Assembly: GCF_014699075.1 (NCBI RefSeq)
Contig: NZ_JACXAB010000013.1
Span: forward strand, 40,866 to 104,865
Source: Microvirga sp.
GTDB lineage: Bacteria > Pseudomonadota > Alphaproteobacteria > Rhizobiales > Beijerinckiaceae
Direction of reading: 5' to 3'
Length of the DNA stretch: 64,000 nucleotides
The notes beneath the pieces were generated by a model that saw only the letters and a program-made list of their open reading frames with translations, did not search any database and was not told where the DNA came from. The position numbers and the translations under genes are program-made. Below are positions 1 to 9,126 of the stretch, in pieces; position 1 is the stretch's first letter, and each line of letters begins with the position of its first letter.

Positions 1-1323
1 AAGGAAGCGGCGGCCATGATCCGCACGCTCTTCATCTCCATGCAGGACCTCAACAAGGGTGCGCGCCGCCCGAAGGATGTGCCGGCCACAAGCCTCAAGA
101 AGGTCGGCGTGATCGGTGCGGGCTTCATGGGCGCGAGCGTCGCCTATGTGACGGCGAATGCCGGCCTTGAGGTCGTGCTCATCGACCGTGATGTGGAAGC
201 CGCCGAGAAGGGCAAGGCGCATTCGCACAAGCTCATGAGCGATCAGGTCATGAAGGGCCGGGCCAAGACGGCGGACCGCGACGCGCTGCTCGCACGCATC
301 ACGCCATCGGCGGACTACAATGATCTCAAGGATTGCGATCTCGTCATCGAGGCGGTGTTCGAGGATCCAAAGGTGAAGGCCGAGGTGATCGGGAAAGTCG
401 AAGCGGCGATCCGTCCGGACTGCATCTTCGCCTCCAACACATCGACCCTGCCGATCTCAGGCTTGGCCCAGCAGTCGAAGAACGCCGGCCAGTTCATCGG
501 CATCCACTTCTTCTCGCCGGTCGAGAAGATGATGCTGGTCGAGGTGATCATGGGCAAGGAGACCGGCGACAAAGCGCTCGCCACCGCGCTCGACTATGTG
601 CGCCTGATCAAGAAGACGCCCATCGTGGTGAACGACTCGCGCGGCTTCTTCGCCAACCGCTGCGTGCTCGCCTACATCCTCGAAGGCCACCTTATGCTGA
701 CAGGGGGTGTTCCGGCATCCATGATCGAGCAGGCGGGCAAGCAGGCCGGCATGCCGGTGGGGCCGCTCTCCCTCAACGACGAGGTCGGCGTCGACCTCGG
801 CCTTAAGATTCTGCGCGCCACCAAGGCGCAGCTGGGCGATGCCGCCATCATCCCTGAGCAGGAGCAACTGCTCACCACCCTGGTGGAGCGGGAAGGTCGC
901 TTCGGCCGCAAGAACCGCAAGGGCTTCTACGATTATCCGGAAGGCGGCCAGAAGCGTCTCTGGCCCGGCCTGAAGGATCTGCAGGTGGATACGGCGGCGG
1001 CCGAGCTCATCGACATGGACGAGTTGAAGCAACGCCTGCTCGTGACGCAGGCCCTGGAGGCGGCGCGCACGGTCGAGGAGGGCGTGGTCACCGATCCGCG
1101 CGAGGCGGATGTGGGCTCGATCCTCGGCTTCGGCTTCGCGCCGTATACGGGGGGCGCGCTGTCCTACATCGACTTCATGGGTGCGAAAGCCTTCGTGGAG
1201 CTGTGCCAGAAGCTCCAAGCCAAGCACGGCGCCCGCTTCGCGCCGCCGAAGCTGCTCGTCGACATGGCAGCAAGCGGCGAGACCTTCTACGGACGCGCTG
1301 CCAAGGAGAAAAAGGCAGCTTAA
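1..1323 (+). CDS. 3-hydroxyacyl-CoA dehydrogenase part of a FadB/FadJ-type multifunctional enzyme (5' end outside window)
   Basis: The protein catalyses NAD-dependent oxidation of 3-hydroxyacyl-CoA in fatty-acid beta-oxidation. The reading frame is open to the first base of the window, so the ATG at 16 is probably internal. The usual N-terminal enoyl-CoA hydratase half would lie upstream. A Rossmann motif GVIGAGFMGA follows a short linker, then SNTSTLPIS and HFFSPVEKMMLVE of the NAD-binding domain, and two C-terminal 3HCDH segments (RGFFANR onward, and TDPREADVGSILGFGFAP). The length from the linker to the C-terminus suits the second half of a protein of about 730 residues. The family call is secure; which named paralogue it is cannot be decided here. 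Confidence 0.9.
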   Translation, partial: KEAAAMIRTLFISMQDLNKGARRPKDVPATSLKKVGVIGAGFMGASVAYVTANAGLEVVLIDRDVEAAEKGKAHSHKLMSDQVMKGRAKTADRDALLARITPSADYNDLKDCDLVIEAVFEDPKVKAEVIGKVEAAIRPDCIFASNTSTLPISGLAQQSKNAGQFIGIHFFSPVEKMMLVEVIMGKETGDKALATALDYVRLIKKTPIVVNDSRGFFANRCVLAYILEGHLMLTGGVPASMIEQAGKQAGMPVGPLSLNDEVGVDLGLKILRATKAQLGDAAIIPEQEQLLTTLVEREGRFGRKNRKGFYDYPEGGQKRLWPGLKDLQVDTAAAELIDMDELKQRLLVTQALEAARTVEEGVVTDPREADVGSILGFGFAPYTGGALSYIDFMGAKAFVELCQKLQAKHGARFAPPKLLVDMAASGETFYGRAAKEKKAA

Positions 1324-1330
1324 AGCAGCG

Positions 1331-1432
1331 GTCATCCCGGGGCTGCGCAGCAGAACCCGGGATCGTCGGATGAGAATGGCGCCACATTCCTGAAGCGATC
1401 CCGGATCTTCGCTGCGCTCCGTCCGGGATGAC
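1331..1432. repeat. Dispersed palindromic intergenic repeat (REP/MITE-like)
   Basis: GTCATCCCGG at 1331-1340 is the exact inverse of CCGGGATGAC at 1423-1432. Nested inside are CCCGGGATCG near 1356 and CGATCCCGG near 1396. The transcript would fold into a long stem between the fadB/J-like gene and the dinB-like gene. Elements opening with GTCATCCCGGG are common in Hyphomicrobiales genomes (general knowledge). The element may also stabilise or terminate the upstream mRNA. Confidence 0.6.
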
Positions 1433-1476
1433 GACAGGGTGCCGCTTCCGGAAATGAACGACATGAGGGAAGTCCC

Positions 1477-1986
1477 ATGAAGCAGCACTTCGCCATGATG
1501 GCGGGCTATAATGCTTGGTGCAACGAGCGCCTCTATGAGGTTGCCGCGCAACTGCCCAATGCGGATTACCGCGCTGATCGCGGGGCGTTCTTCAAATCGG
1601 TTCACGGCACTCTCAACCATCTCCTCGTAGCTGACCGAATCTGGATGAAGCGGTTCACGGGTGAAGGAGCGGCGCCGAGCCAGCTCGATGCCATCCTGTT
1701 CGAGGCGCTCCCCGAACTTCGCGCCGCGCGCCAGACGGAGGACGAGCGCATCGTTGCCTATATCGGCAACCTGTCCGAGGCTGCTCTGGCGGGACAGATC
1801 CGCTACCACACGATCGTAAACCGAACCGAGATCCAGCAGCCGCTGACACCGGCGCTGGTGCATTTCTTCAACCATCAGACCCACCATCGTGGGCAGGTTC
1901 ACTGCCTGCTCACCGGGTTTGGCCTGCCCGCGCCGTCGCTCGATCTCATCCTGTTTCAGCGCGAGACAGGAATTGGCCTCGCATGA
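1477..1986 (+). CDS. DinB family protein
   Basis: This 169-residue protein has the DinB/YfiT four-helix-bundle pattern. A first metal-ligand histidine lies in VHGTLNHLLVADRIW (about residue 48), and the late HFFNHQTHHRGQ segment supplies the other two (about residues 129-137). Family members bind a divalent metal; several are bacillithiol- or mycothiol-dependent transferases, but the substrate here is unknown. The start is supported by GAGGGAAGTCCC just before the ATG. The stop overlaps the start of the next gene (ATGA), so the two are translationally coupled. Confidence 0.85.
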   Translation: MKQHFAMMAGYNAWCNERLYEVAAQLPNADYRADRGAFFKSVHGTLNHLLVADRIWMKRFTGEGAAPSQLDAILFEALPELRAARQTEDERIVAYIGNLSEAALAGQIRYHTIVNRTEIQQPLTPALVHFFNHQTHHRGQVHCLLTGFGLPAPSLDLILFQRETGIGLA

Positions 1987-2531
1987 ATCTCTGGCTTCGC
2001 ATCCTCCACCTCATCATCGCGTCCTTTGTCCGGCCGAAGCTCAACCCGGTGAGGGACGTGTCGCGCCTGACTTTTCGCGTATGGCCTCATGATCTCGACA
2101 CGTCGCTGCACATGAACAACGGGCGCTACTGGACGCTCATGGATCTCGGCCGCACGGACCTGATGATCCGCTCCGGCCTATGGCGGCCCATCCTCAAGCA
2201 CGGCTGGGTGCCCGTGGTGGCCGCGGGGCAGATCCGGTTCCGGCGTGAGCTGAAGCCTTTTCGCGCCTTCACGATGGAGACGCGCATCCTCACCTGGTCG
2301 GACAGCCATGTGGTGATGGAGCACCGGCTCGTGTCCCGGAACAAGGATGGCAGCCCGATCCTGAATGCCATCGCGCTCGTACGGGCAGGGCTCTACGACC
2401 GCAAGGAGCGGCGCTTCGTTGCCATGGAGCGCCTTCTCGGCGAGATCAGCGTGCAGGCGGAGGCGCCGGTTGCCGCCCCCGAGGTCGAGGCCTTCCTCAC
2501 CGCGGAAGAGACGTTGAAGAGCGCGGCGTGA
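1983..2531 (+). CDS. Acyl-CoA thioesterase family protein (hotdog fold)
   Basis: This 182-residue protein is of the 4HBT-like type often annotated THEM6/thioesterase. The hotdog core is recognised by WPHDLDTSLHMNNGRYW near residues 38-54, with an Asp-Leu-Asp and His-Met-Asn-Asn signature, followed by a FRRELKPF beta segment. It probably hydrolyses acyl-CoA or acyl-thioesters in the cytoplasm. It starts inside the stop codon of the DinB gene and lies near the beta-oxidation enzyme upstream, which fits acyl-CoA metabolism. The substrate is not predictable from sequence. Confidence 0.82.
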   Translation: MNLWLRILHLIIASFVRPKLNPVRDVSRLTFRVWPHDLDTSLHMNNGRYWTLMDLGRTDLMIRSGLWRPILKHGWVPVVAAGQIRFRRELKPFRAFTMETRILTWSDSHVVMEHRLVSRNKDGSPILNAIALVRAGLYDRKERRFVAMERLLGEISVQAEAPVAAPEVEAFLTAEETLKSAA

Positions 2532-2583
2532 TGGTCCAAGCTGGAGCATCGCCGCTCCGGCTTGCCAACCCCGAATCGAGCCC

Positions 2584-3207
2584 ATGCCCCGCATCATCGA
2601 CTACTACTTCTCGCTCGTGAGCCCCTGGGCTTATATTGGCCATGCGCCTTTCATGGAGATCGCCCGGAAGCATGGCGCTGAGGTCAACTACAAGCCGGTC
2701 TTCCTGGGCCGGGTCTTTGCGGAAACCGGAGGCCTGCCGCTGGCCCAACGCCACCCGGCCCGGCAGCGCTACAGGATTCTCGAACTCCAGCGCTGGCGCG
2801 ACAAGCGGGGCCTCTCCTTCAACATCACCCCGAAACACTGGCCCTTCGACGTGAACCTCGCCGACCGGTTCGTGATCGCCATCAACGCCTCCGGCAAGAG
2901 CCCGGACGCCTTCCTGCGCCGTGCTTACGCGGCCGTGTGGGAGGAGGAGCGCAATCTGGCCGATCCGCTCGTGCTCGCGGAACTGGCGGAGCAGGCCGGG
3001 CTCGACTCGTCCTCGCTCATGGATGTGGCCACCGGCAGCACCACCGAGGCGATCTACGCCCTCAACCTCGAGAATGCGGTTGCGGGCGACGTCTTCGGCT
3101 CTCCGGCCTATGTGCTCGAAGGCGAGGTGTTCTGGGGCCAGGACAGGCTTGACCTTCTCGCCGATGCCCTGGCGAGCGGCCGCGCGCCCTACACGCCAAA
3201 TCTCTAG
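2584..3207 (+). CDS. 2-hydroxychromene-2-carboxylate isomerase (DsbA/GST-kappa family)
   Basis: This 207-residue thioredoxin-fold protein opens with IDYYFSLVSPWAYIG. The Ser in SLVSPW stands where the catalytic Ser of HCCA isomerases and kappa-class GSTs binds the glutathione thiol. The C-terminal FGSPAYVLEGEVFWGQDRLD segment is the conserved thioredoxin cis-Pro end of the family. HCCA isomerase acts in naphthalene-type ring degradation, but relatives in genomes without that pathway are generic glutathione-dependent isomerases. No ring-cleavage operon is present here, so the true substrate is open. Confidence 0.85.
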   Translation: MPRIIDYYFSLVSPWAYIGHAPFMEIARKHGAEVNYKPVFLGRVFAETGGLPLAQRHPARQRYRILELQRWRDKRGLSFNITPKHWPFDVNLADRFVIAINASGKSPDAFLRRAYAAVWEEERNLADPLVLAELAEQAGLDSSSLMDVATGSTTEAIYALNLENAVAGDVFGSPAYVLEGEVFWGQDRLDLLADALASGRAPYTPNL

Positions 3208-3215
3208 AGCCCATC

Positions 3216-3914
3216 ATGCAGACCATCGGGCTCATCGGCGGCATGAGCTGGGAGAGCTCGGCCGAGTATTACCGCATCATCAATCAGGAGACGAACCGAC
3301 GGCTCGGCGGGGTGCACTCGGCGCAATCCCTGATGTGGTCCGTCGATTTCGAGGGGATCAAGCGTCTTCAGCATGAAGGCGAATGGGAAAAGCTTGCGGA
3401 TGCGATGAAAGAGGCGGCCATCCGGCTGGAGCGCGGCGGCGCCGATTTTATCATTCTCTGCACCAACACCATGCATCGTCTGGCCGATGCGGTCTCCTCC
3501 GCAGTCAACATCCCGCTGCTCCATATCGCCGACCCCACGGCCGAGCAGATCAAGGCCTCGGGCTTCGAACGTGTCGGCCTGCTCGGCACGGCCTTCACCA
3601 TGGAGCAGGAATTTTACAAAGGCCGCTTGCAGCAGCGCCATGGCCTCGACGTTCTGGTGCCGGACGAGGATGACCGCCGAGTCGTGCACGAGATCATCTA
3701 CAAGGAGCTCGTGCTCGGGCAGGTCAGGCCGGAGTCCCGTCAGGCTTATCGCGACATCATCGCCCGGCTGATCGAGCGCGGTGCTCAGTGCGTCATTCTG
3801 GGCTGCACCGAGATCATGCTCCTGGTGAAGGATGAAGACAGCGCCGTGCCGCTGTTCGACACCACGACGATCCACGCCGTGGCGGCGGTGGATCGTGCGT
3901 TGCAATCTGCGTGA
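3216..3914 (+). CDS. Aspartate/glutamate racemase family protein (YgeA-like)
   Basis: This 232-residue protein is a PLP-independent amino-acid racemase. It begins with IGLIGGMSWESSAEYY, typical of the aspartate racemase subfamily. The two catalytic cysteines lie in ILCTNTMH (about residue 82) and LGCTEI (about residue 193), so the two-base mechanism is intact. It starts 8 nt after the HCCA isomerase gene and is likely co-transcribed with it. The exact amino acid is not determinable; YgeA of E. coli acts on homoserine and other amino acids. Confidence 0.88.
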   Translation: MQTIGLIGGMSWESSAEYYRIINQETNRRLGGVHSAQSLMWSVDFEGIKRLQHEGEWEKLADAMKEAAIRLERGGADFIILCTNTMHRLADAVSSAVNIPLLHIADPTAEQIKASGFERVGLLGTAFTMEQEFYKGRLQQRHGLDVLVPDEDDRRVVHEIIYKELVLGQVRPESRQAYRDIIARLIERGAQCVILGCTEIMLLVKDEDSAVPLFDTTTIHAVAAVDRALQSA

Positions 3915-3948
3915 CATGTCCGTTCCGGCTAATTATCTCACAACACTT

Positions 3949-4045
3949 CATCCTGAGGAGGTCACACAGTGACCGTCTCGAAGGAGGCTCCAGTGCTCTA
4001 TGGAGGATCCTTCGAGACGCCGCTTGCAGCGGCTCCTCAGGAGGG
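3949..4045. repeat. Dispersed palindromic intergenic repeat (second family)
   Basis: GTCTCGAAGGA at 3976-3986 is exactly inverse to TCCTTCGAGAC at 4009-4019. The outer arms CCTGAGGAG (3953-3961) and CTCCTCAGG (4034-4042) extend the fold. The element lies between two converging genes, where it could act as a two-way terminator. It differs in sequence from the repeat at 1331-1432, so at least two repeat families are present. Confidence 0.6.
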
Positions 4046-4083
4046 CGGAGCTAAGGGGAGTTCGCGTGGGGCTGAGGCGAAAT

Positions 4084-7000
4084 CTACTCCGCCGCCACTC
4101 GGGTGGCCCGCCATTGCGTCAGCAGCGCGCGCAGGGCTGCGGGTTTCAGCGGCTTGTTGAGAACATGGATGTTCATTGCGGCTGCCGCGTCGCGCACGAC
4201 GGGCGTGCGGTCGGCGGTGACGAGCAGGGCCGGCATGTCGACCTGGGTCTTCCAGCGCAGGGCCTTGATGACTTCGAGCCCATCCGTCTCGTCCAGATGG
4301 TAATCGGCGATGATCACCTCCGGCAGGCCCTTGTTCGTGCGCAGGGCCTGGTGCGCGCTCTCCAGGTCCGATGCCGTCCAGACCTCGCAGCCCCATCCCG
4401 TGAGCAGAAGGCGCATGCCTTCGAGGATAGCCGGCTCGTTGTCGATGACGAGCACGCGCAGGCCCGACAGCACGGTCGCAGGGGCTTTCGGCGGCTCGGG
4501 CGCTGCGGCCGTTGCCGGAAGCGCGGCGACCACGGGCACTTCGACCCGGAACACGGAACCGCGCCCGACCTCGGAATTCAGCGTGATCGGGTGCTTGAGC
4601 ACGCGGCCGATGCGCTCCACGATGGAAAGGCCGAGGCCCAGGCCTCGCGCGACCTTCATGCCCTGGTCCAGGCGCTGGAACTCGCGGAAGACCACACGCT
4701 GCTTGGAGGCCGGGATGCCGAGCCCTGTGTCCCAGACTTCAAGAAGGATGTGTCCGCCGCGCCTGCGTCCACCGACGAGCACGCGCCCGGACGGCGTGTA
4801 CTTGATCGCATTGGAGATCAGGTTCTGCAGCAGGCGCCGCATGAGACGCCTGTCCGAGCGCACCGTCAGGGAGGAGGGGACGAAGGTGAGCGTCAGGCCC
4901 TTGTTCTTCGCCACCGGCCCGAATTCGCGCTGCAACTGGCGGAACATCTCGTCGATGCGGAAGCTCGACCATTGCGGCTTCATGGCGCCCGTATCGAGAC
5001 GGGAGATGTCGAGAATGGCGGTGAGGATCTCCTCAACCGCATCGAGGGATGCGTCGATATTCTCGGCCAGCGTGACATCGCCTGCTTCGCGATCCCGCTC
5101 CACGAGCGACGTGGCATAAAGGCGGGCCGCGTTGAGCGGCTGCAGGATGTCGTGCGAGGCGGCGGCGAGGAAGCGCGTCTTGGAGATGTTGGCCTCATCG
5201 GCCTCTGCCTTGGCGTTCCTGAGCGCTTCATTGAGGCGTGTGAGCTCCTCGGTTCGCTCGCGCACCCGCTGCTCCAGGGTCTCGTTGGCGCGCCGGCTCG
5301 CTTCTTCGGCGAGAACCGTTTCGGTCACATCCGTGTAGGTGGTCACATGGCCGCCATCGGGCAGAAGATTCGAGCGGATCTCGATCACCTTGCCGGAGGG
5401 ATAAAGCCTGAGGCGCACCGGCTCCACATCGTGGCGGAAGGAGTGGAGGCGGGCCTCCACGAGATCCTCGATCTTGCCCGGTCCATAGGAGCCGCGCGAG
5501 GCGTTGTAGCGCACGATCTGTTCCATGCCGATTCCCACCTGCACGAAGTTGGGCGGCATGTCGTAGAGGTCGAGAAAGGCCTGGTTCCAGGCGAGCAGCC
5601 GCAGGTCTCCGTCGATCACCGTGATGCCCTGCTTGGCGTAATTGAGCGCATGCTGGAGAAGATCGCGGCTGTGCTGGATCGCCGCCGAGGCGTCGTCGAG
5701 CAGCTTGAGGGCGGCTTCCGTGGAGACGGTGCGGCGGCGCAGGAGCAGCGACAAGGCAAGACGGGAGGACGCGGTGCCGATGGCCGAAGCCAGAAGGTGC
5801 TCCGCATAGCGCAGGAGGTGGATATCCGCCTCGGCGCGGATGTCGAGATTTTGTCCGCGGCTGTGGGCGAACCCTTCGAAGGACCGGACCGTGCGCTCCT
5901 CGCCGAGGTAGCGGGCGACGGTGGCACGCAGCTCGCCGACGCTCACGCTGGCGCGGAAGAGGCGGAAGCTTGGTGTCGCGGAAGCGGCAGCCTCACCGAG
6001 GAAGACGTTGGCCTGGATCTGCTCCATGGCCGTCACGGGCCGCCACAGGGAGAAGGCGATGTAGCTCAGGATGTTGAGCGTCAGGCTCCAGACGACACCG
6101 TGGGTCAGCTGGGGCAGGTCGACTCCGAACAGGGACGTGGGCTTCAGCGCCGTGATGCCGAAGGGGCCCGTGACAACCACATCGGACCAGAACACGCCGT
6201 CCCAGACGAGGCTCGGCAGGAGGAGCGTGTAGGCCCAGGTCATGAAGCCTACGACGAGCCCGACGCTGGCGCCAAGCGCCGTGCCGCGCGACCAGATGAG
6301 GCCGCCGAGGAAAGCGGGAGCAACCTGGGCGATGGCGGCGAAGGACAGAAGGCCGATGGCTGCGAGCGCTGCTTCCCCCGAAGCACGGTAATACGCATAG
6401 CCTAGCAGAATGACCACGACGATGGAGATACGCCTCACGCCGATCACGAAGCTGCCGGGATCGATACCCGCGAAGGCGCGCCGCCGCAGCACGATGGGCA
6501 TGACCAGGTGGTTCGAGATCATCACCGCTACGGCGACGGAGTCGACGATGACCATGGCGGTGGCCGCCGAGAAGCCGCCAAGGAATGCGATCACGGCCAG
6601 GGTGCCGGCCTTGTCCATCAAAGGCAGGGCAAGAACCGTCATGTCCCGGTCGACGGCTCCCTCGGGAAAGGCCGCAAGGCCTGCCAGCGCGACCGGAATG
6701 ACGAAGAGATTGATGAGCAGGAGATAGACCGGGAACAGCCAGGCTGCGCGCTTCAAATCCGAGATGTCGTGGTTCTCCACCACTGTCACATGAAACTGAC
6801 GCGGCAGGAGTATGGTGGCGCAGGCTGAGAGCAGGATGAGGGTGATGTAGCTGCCGAAGCCGGAGGTCAGCCCCATCAGGTCGGAGCTTGTGCCCTGGGC
6901 GTTGAGGCGCTCCAGGATCCCATCGTAGCCGTCGAACATGAGAAACGTGATGTAGCCGCCGATCATCAGGAAGGCGACGAGCTTCACCAGGGACTCGATG

Positions 7001-7593
7001 GAGATGGCGAGGAGAAGGCCGTTCTGGTGTGCCGTGGCATCCGTATGGCGCGTGCCGAAAGCGACGGCAAAGCCCGCCAGCACGAGGGCGACCACGAGGG
7101 CGAGATCGCCGAGGAACGGAAGTTGCGACAGGGATGCTCCGTCCGCATCGGACAGGAACACGTCGAGGGATGAGGCGACCGCCTTCAGCTGCAGGGCGAT
7201 GTAGGGAATGGAGCCGACAAGGGCGATCAGGCTGACGAGGGCTGCCACGCGCTCGCTCTTGCCGTAGCGGGCCGCCACGAAGTCGGCGATCGATGAAATG
7301 TTCTGGGTCTTTGCGATCCGTACGATGCGGGCGACCAGCGGATAACCCAGCCCGATCACCAGGATGGGGCCGATATAGATGGCGAGGAAGTCGAAGCCCG
7401 AGCGGCTGGCGAGCCCGACCGATCCGAAGAAGGTCCAAGACGTGCAATAAACCGCCAAGGCGAGGGCCGCGATCGTGGAGCGAGCCGGCCCCTGAACGAA
7501 GCGGCGTCCCCAGTTGTCGCCCCAATAGGCCACCGTGAACAGGAAGCAGAGATAGACCAGTGCCGACAACACGACGGCCCAGGTGGCGACCAT
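4084..7593 (-). CDS. Hybrid sensor histidine kinase/response regulator with N-terminal SSS (sodium:solute symporter) domain
   Basis: This 1169-residue membrane protein is of the CbrA/NahK-ErcS style. Residues about 1-480 form a many-helix sodium:solute-symporter-like domain. A linker, a PAS domain (about 645-755, starting GITVIDGDLRLLAWN) and a coiled coil (LEQRVRERTEELTRLN) follow. The HisKA motif AAASHDILQPLNAAR puts the phospho-His near residue 813. An HATPase_c domain has NAIKY and GLGLGLSI boxes. A C-terminal receiver domain has VLVIDNEPAI and the phospho-Asp in IIADYHLDETDG near residue 1098. The kinase may sense transport of a solute and pass phosphate to an outside regulator; no output gene is adjacent. 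Confidence 0.92.
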   Translation of the reverse strand: MVATWAVVLSALVYLCFLFTVAYWGDNWGRRFVQGPARSTIAALALAVYCTSWTFFGSVGLASRSGFDFLAIYIGPILVIGLGYPLVARIVRIAKTQNISSIADFVAARYGKSERVAALVSLIALVGSIPYIALQLKAVASSLDVFLSDADGASLSQLPFLGDLALVVALVLAGFAVAFGTRHTDATAHQNGLLLAISIESLVKLVAFLMIGGYITFLMFDGYDGILERLNAQGTSSDLMGLTSGFGSYITLILLSACATILLPRQFHVTVVENHDISDLKRAAWLFPVYLLLINLFVIPVALAGLAAFPEGAVDRDMTVLALPLMDKAGTLAVIAFLGGFSAATAMVIVDSVAVAVMISNHLVMPIVLRRRAFAGIDPGSFVIGVRRISIVVVILLGYAYYRASGEAALAAIGLLSFAAIAQVAPAFLGGLIWSRGTALGASVGLVVGFMTWAYTLLLPSLVWDGVFWSDVVVTGPFGITALKPTSLFGVDLPQLTHGVVWSLTLNILSYIAFSLWRPVTAMEQIQANVFLGEAAASATPSFRLFRASVSVGELRATVARYLGEERTVRSFEGFAHSRGQNLDIRAEADIHLLRYAEHLLASAIGTASSRLALSLLLRRRTVSTEAALKLLDDASAAIQHSRDLLQHALNYAKQGITVIDGDLRLLAWNQAFLDLYDMPPNFVQVGIGMEQIVRYNASRGSYGPGKIEDLVEARLHSFRHDVEPVRLRLYPSGKVIEIRSNLLPDGGHVTTYTDVTETVLAEEASRRANETLEQRVRERTEELTRLNEALRNAKAEADEANISKTRFLAAASHDILQPLNAARLYATSLVERDREAGDVTLAENIDASLDAVEEILTAILDISRLDTGAMKPQWSSFRIDEMFRQLQREFGPVAKNKGLTLTFVPSSLTVRSDRRLMRRLLQNLISNAIKYTPSGRVLVGGRRRGGHILLEVWDTGLGIPASKQRVVFREFQRLDQGMKVARGLGLGLSIVERIGRVLKHPITLNSEVGRGSVFRVEVPVVAALPATAAAPEPPKAPATVLSGLRVLVIDNEPAILEGMRLLLTGWGCEVWTASDLESAHQALRTNKGLPEVIIADYHLDETDGLEVIKALRWKTQVDMPALLVTADRTPVVRDAAAAMNIHVLNKPLKPAALRALLTQWRATRVAAE

Positions 7594-7665
7594 AGGCGTA
7601 AACCCTCGAAAACAGACCTCGGTTAGCTTTAGCCGTTTAAAGGTGCAAAGGCCATCGCCAGCCGG

Positions 7666-8580
7666 TCACAGGCCCCGGTCCCAAGCGGGCTCCGGTCCGA
7701 AGCGCTGCGCCAGGAACGCAATGAAGGCGCGCACCTTCGCCGGCGCCTGGCGGCCGGAGGGCAGGACGGCGTGGATGCCCGGCTGATAAGTCGGGTAGGC
7801 GCCGAGCACGCGCACGAGCCTGCCGTCGCGCAGGCAATCGCCGACAATGAAGGTGGGCTGATAGATGAGCCCCTGTCCGGCGACGGCTGCGGCCAGCAGC
7901 GCATCGCCATTATTGGCCCGCAGGTTGCCCTGCACCGGCACGACAATCTCGCCGTCCTGGCCGAAGGGCCAGCGGTTCGCCCCGATGGCGCTCGGCAGGG
8001 TGTAGCCAAGGCAGTTGTGGTGGGCGAGATCGTCGAGTTTTTCCGGCGTACCATGCTCCTTCAGGTAAGTGGGAGCGGCGCAGACCACGGTGCGGCAGGG
8101 GGCAAGGCGCCGGGCGACGAGGCTCGAATCCTTCAGCCGCCCGATCCGGATCGCCAGATCCCACCCTTCCTCGATGAGATCCACGTAGCGGTCGGCGAGG
8201 CCGAGATCGAAGGAGACGGCCGGGTGGAGGCGGGTAAATTCAGGCAGGGCCGGGGCGATGTGCCGAAAGCCGAAGGTGAGGGGCACGTTGAGCCGCAGGG
8301 TCCCGCGCGGCTCGATCCTGTCGAGGCTGGCAGAGGCCTCCGCCTCCTCGATCTCGGCCAGAATGCGATCGCAGGCCGCGAGGTAAGTCCGCCCGCCCTC
8401 GGTCAGCACCAGCTTGCGGGTGGAGCGGTGCAGCAGCTTGACCCCGAGCCTGCCTTCGAGGGCAGCCACATGCTTCGTCACCATGGTCTGGGAGAGGTTG
8501 AGCGCTCGCCCCGCGGCCGAGAAGCTGCCGAGAGTGGCGACGCGAAGGAAGACCTGCATGCTGGTGACCCGGTCGAGCAT
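7666..8580 (-). CDS. LysR-family transcriptional regulator
   Basis: This 304-residue protein has an N-terminal winged HTH (FLRVATLGSFSAAGRALNLSQ, with recognition helix TMVTKHVAALEGRLGVKLLHR) and a LysR substrate-binding domain from about residue 90. It is divergent from the doxX/VOC genes across a 100-bp gap that contains an inverted repeat. By the usual LysR arrangement it should control those genes and itself. The inducer is unknown; the neighbours suggest an electrophile or aromatic compound. Confidence 0.92.
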   Translation of the reverse strand: MLDRVTSMQVFLRVATLGSFSAAGRALNLSQTMVTKHVAALEGRLGVKLLHRSTRKLVLTEGGRTYLAACDRILAEIEEAEASASLDRIEPRGTLRLNVPLTFGFRHIAPALPEFTRLHPAVSFDLGLADRYVDLIEEGWDLAIRIGRLKDSSLVARRLAPCRTVVCAAPTYLKEHGTPEKLDDLAHHNCLGYTLPSAIGANRWPFGQDGEIVVPVQGNLRANNGDALLAAAVAGQGLIYQPTFIVGDCLRDGRLVRVLGAYPTYQPGIHAVLPSGRQAPAKVRAFIAFLAQRFGPEPAWDRGL

Positions 8581-8595
8581 GGGATGATTTCACTC

Positions 8596-8613
8596 TATCA
8601 GTGTGAGTTGATA
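8596..8613. promoter_or_regulatory. Putative LysR operator
   Basis: TATCA (8596-8600) and TGATA (8609-8613) form an inverted repeat with 8 nt between, in the 100-bp gap between the divergent lysR and doxX genes. The size and dyad symmetry are typical of LysR boxes. A second TATCA lies at 8634-8638. Confidence 0.5.
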
Positions 8614-8680
8614 TTCCTGGGCAGGGATTATCCTATCATTGGTTTGAGGTCATATCGACGGACCATTCTGGAGATCCTCG

Positions 8681-9115
8681 ATGATTGACACCCGCACTGC
8701 TCCCTACGCCGCCCTGATCCTGCGCATCACCCTCGGCATCCTGTTCCTGGCCCATGCCGGCCTGAAGTTCTTCGTGTTCACGCCGGCCGGCGCCGCCCAG
8801 TTCTTCGGCAGCCTCGGCCTGCCTCCGGCTCTGGCCTATCTCACCATCGCGGCGGAAGCGTTGGGTGGCATTGCCCTGATCCTCGGCCTCTTCACCCGCT
8901 GGGCGTCCCTGGTCCTGATCCCGATCCTCGTGGGCGCCATCGTTCTGGTTCATGGCAAGGCCGGCTTCTTCTTCAGCAACCCGAACGGCGGCTGGGAATT
9001 CCTCGCCTTCTGGATCGCGGCGCTTGCGGCTCAGGCTCTGTTGGGCGACGGCGCTCTTGCTCTGCGCCTCGGAACGGCGAAGACTGCTCCCTCGCTGGCT
9101 ACACGTTCAGCCTGA
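8681..9115 (+). CDS. DoxX family membrane protein
   Basis: This 144-residue protein has four predicted membrane helices. It starts near residue 10 with ALILRITLGILFLAHAGLKFF, typical of DoxX. DoxX proteins are integral membrane oxidoreductase-related subunits seen in thiosulfate:quinone oxidoreductase and in quinone- or oxidative-stress regulons. A short gap leads to the VOC gene, and the divergent LysR regulator sits upstream. The biochemical role is inferred only from the family. Confidence 0.85.
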   Translation: MIDTRTAPYAALILRITLGILFLAHAGLKFFVFTPAGAAQFFGSLGLPPALAYLTIAAEALGGIALILGLFTRWASLVLIPILVGAIVLVHGKAGFFFSNPNGGWEFLAFWIAALAAQALLGDGALALRLGTAKTAPSLATRSA

Positions 9116-9126
9116 GGTTCATCACA

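Noticed and set aside
457..1902. Long minus-strand open frame opposite the dehydrogenase and DinB genes
   Set aside because: It is antisense to two genes with clear motifs, and its Arg/His/Leu-rich sequence shows no domain; typical high-GC shadow.
4000..6405. 801-codon plus-strand frame opposite the hybrid kinase
   Set aside because: It lies wholly over the histidine-kinase domains, which have intact motifs; the translation is low-complexity without a domain.
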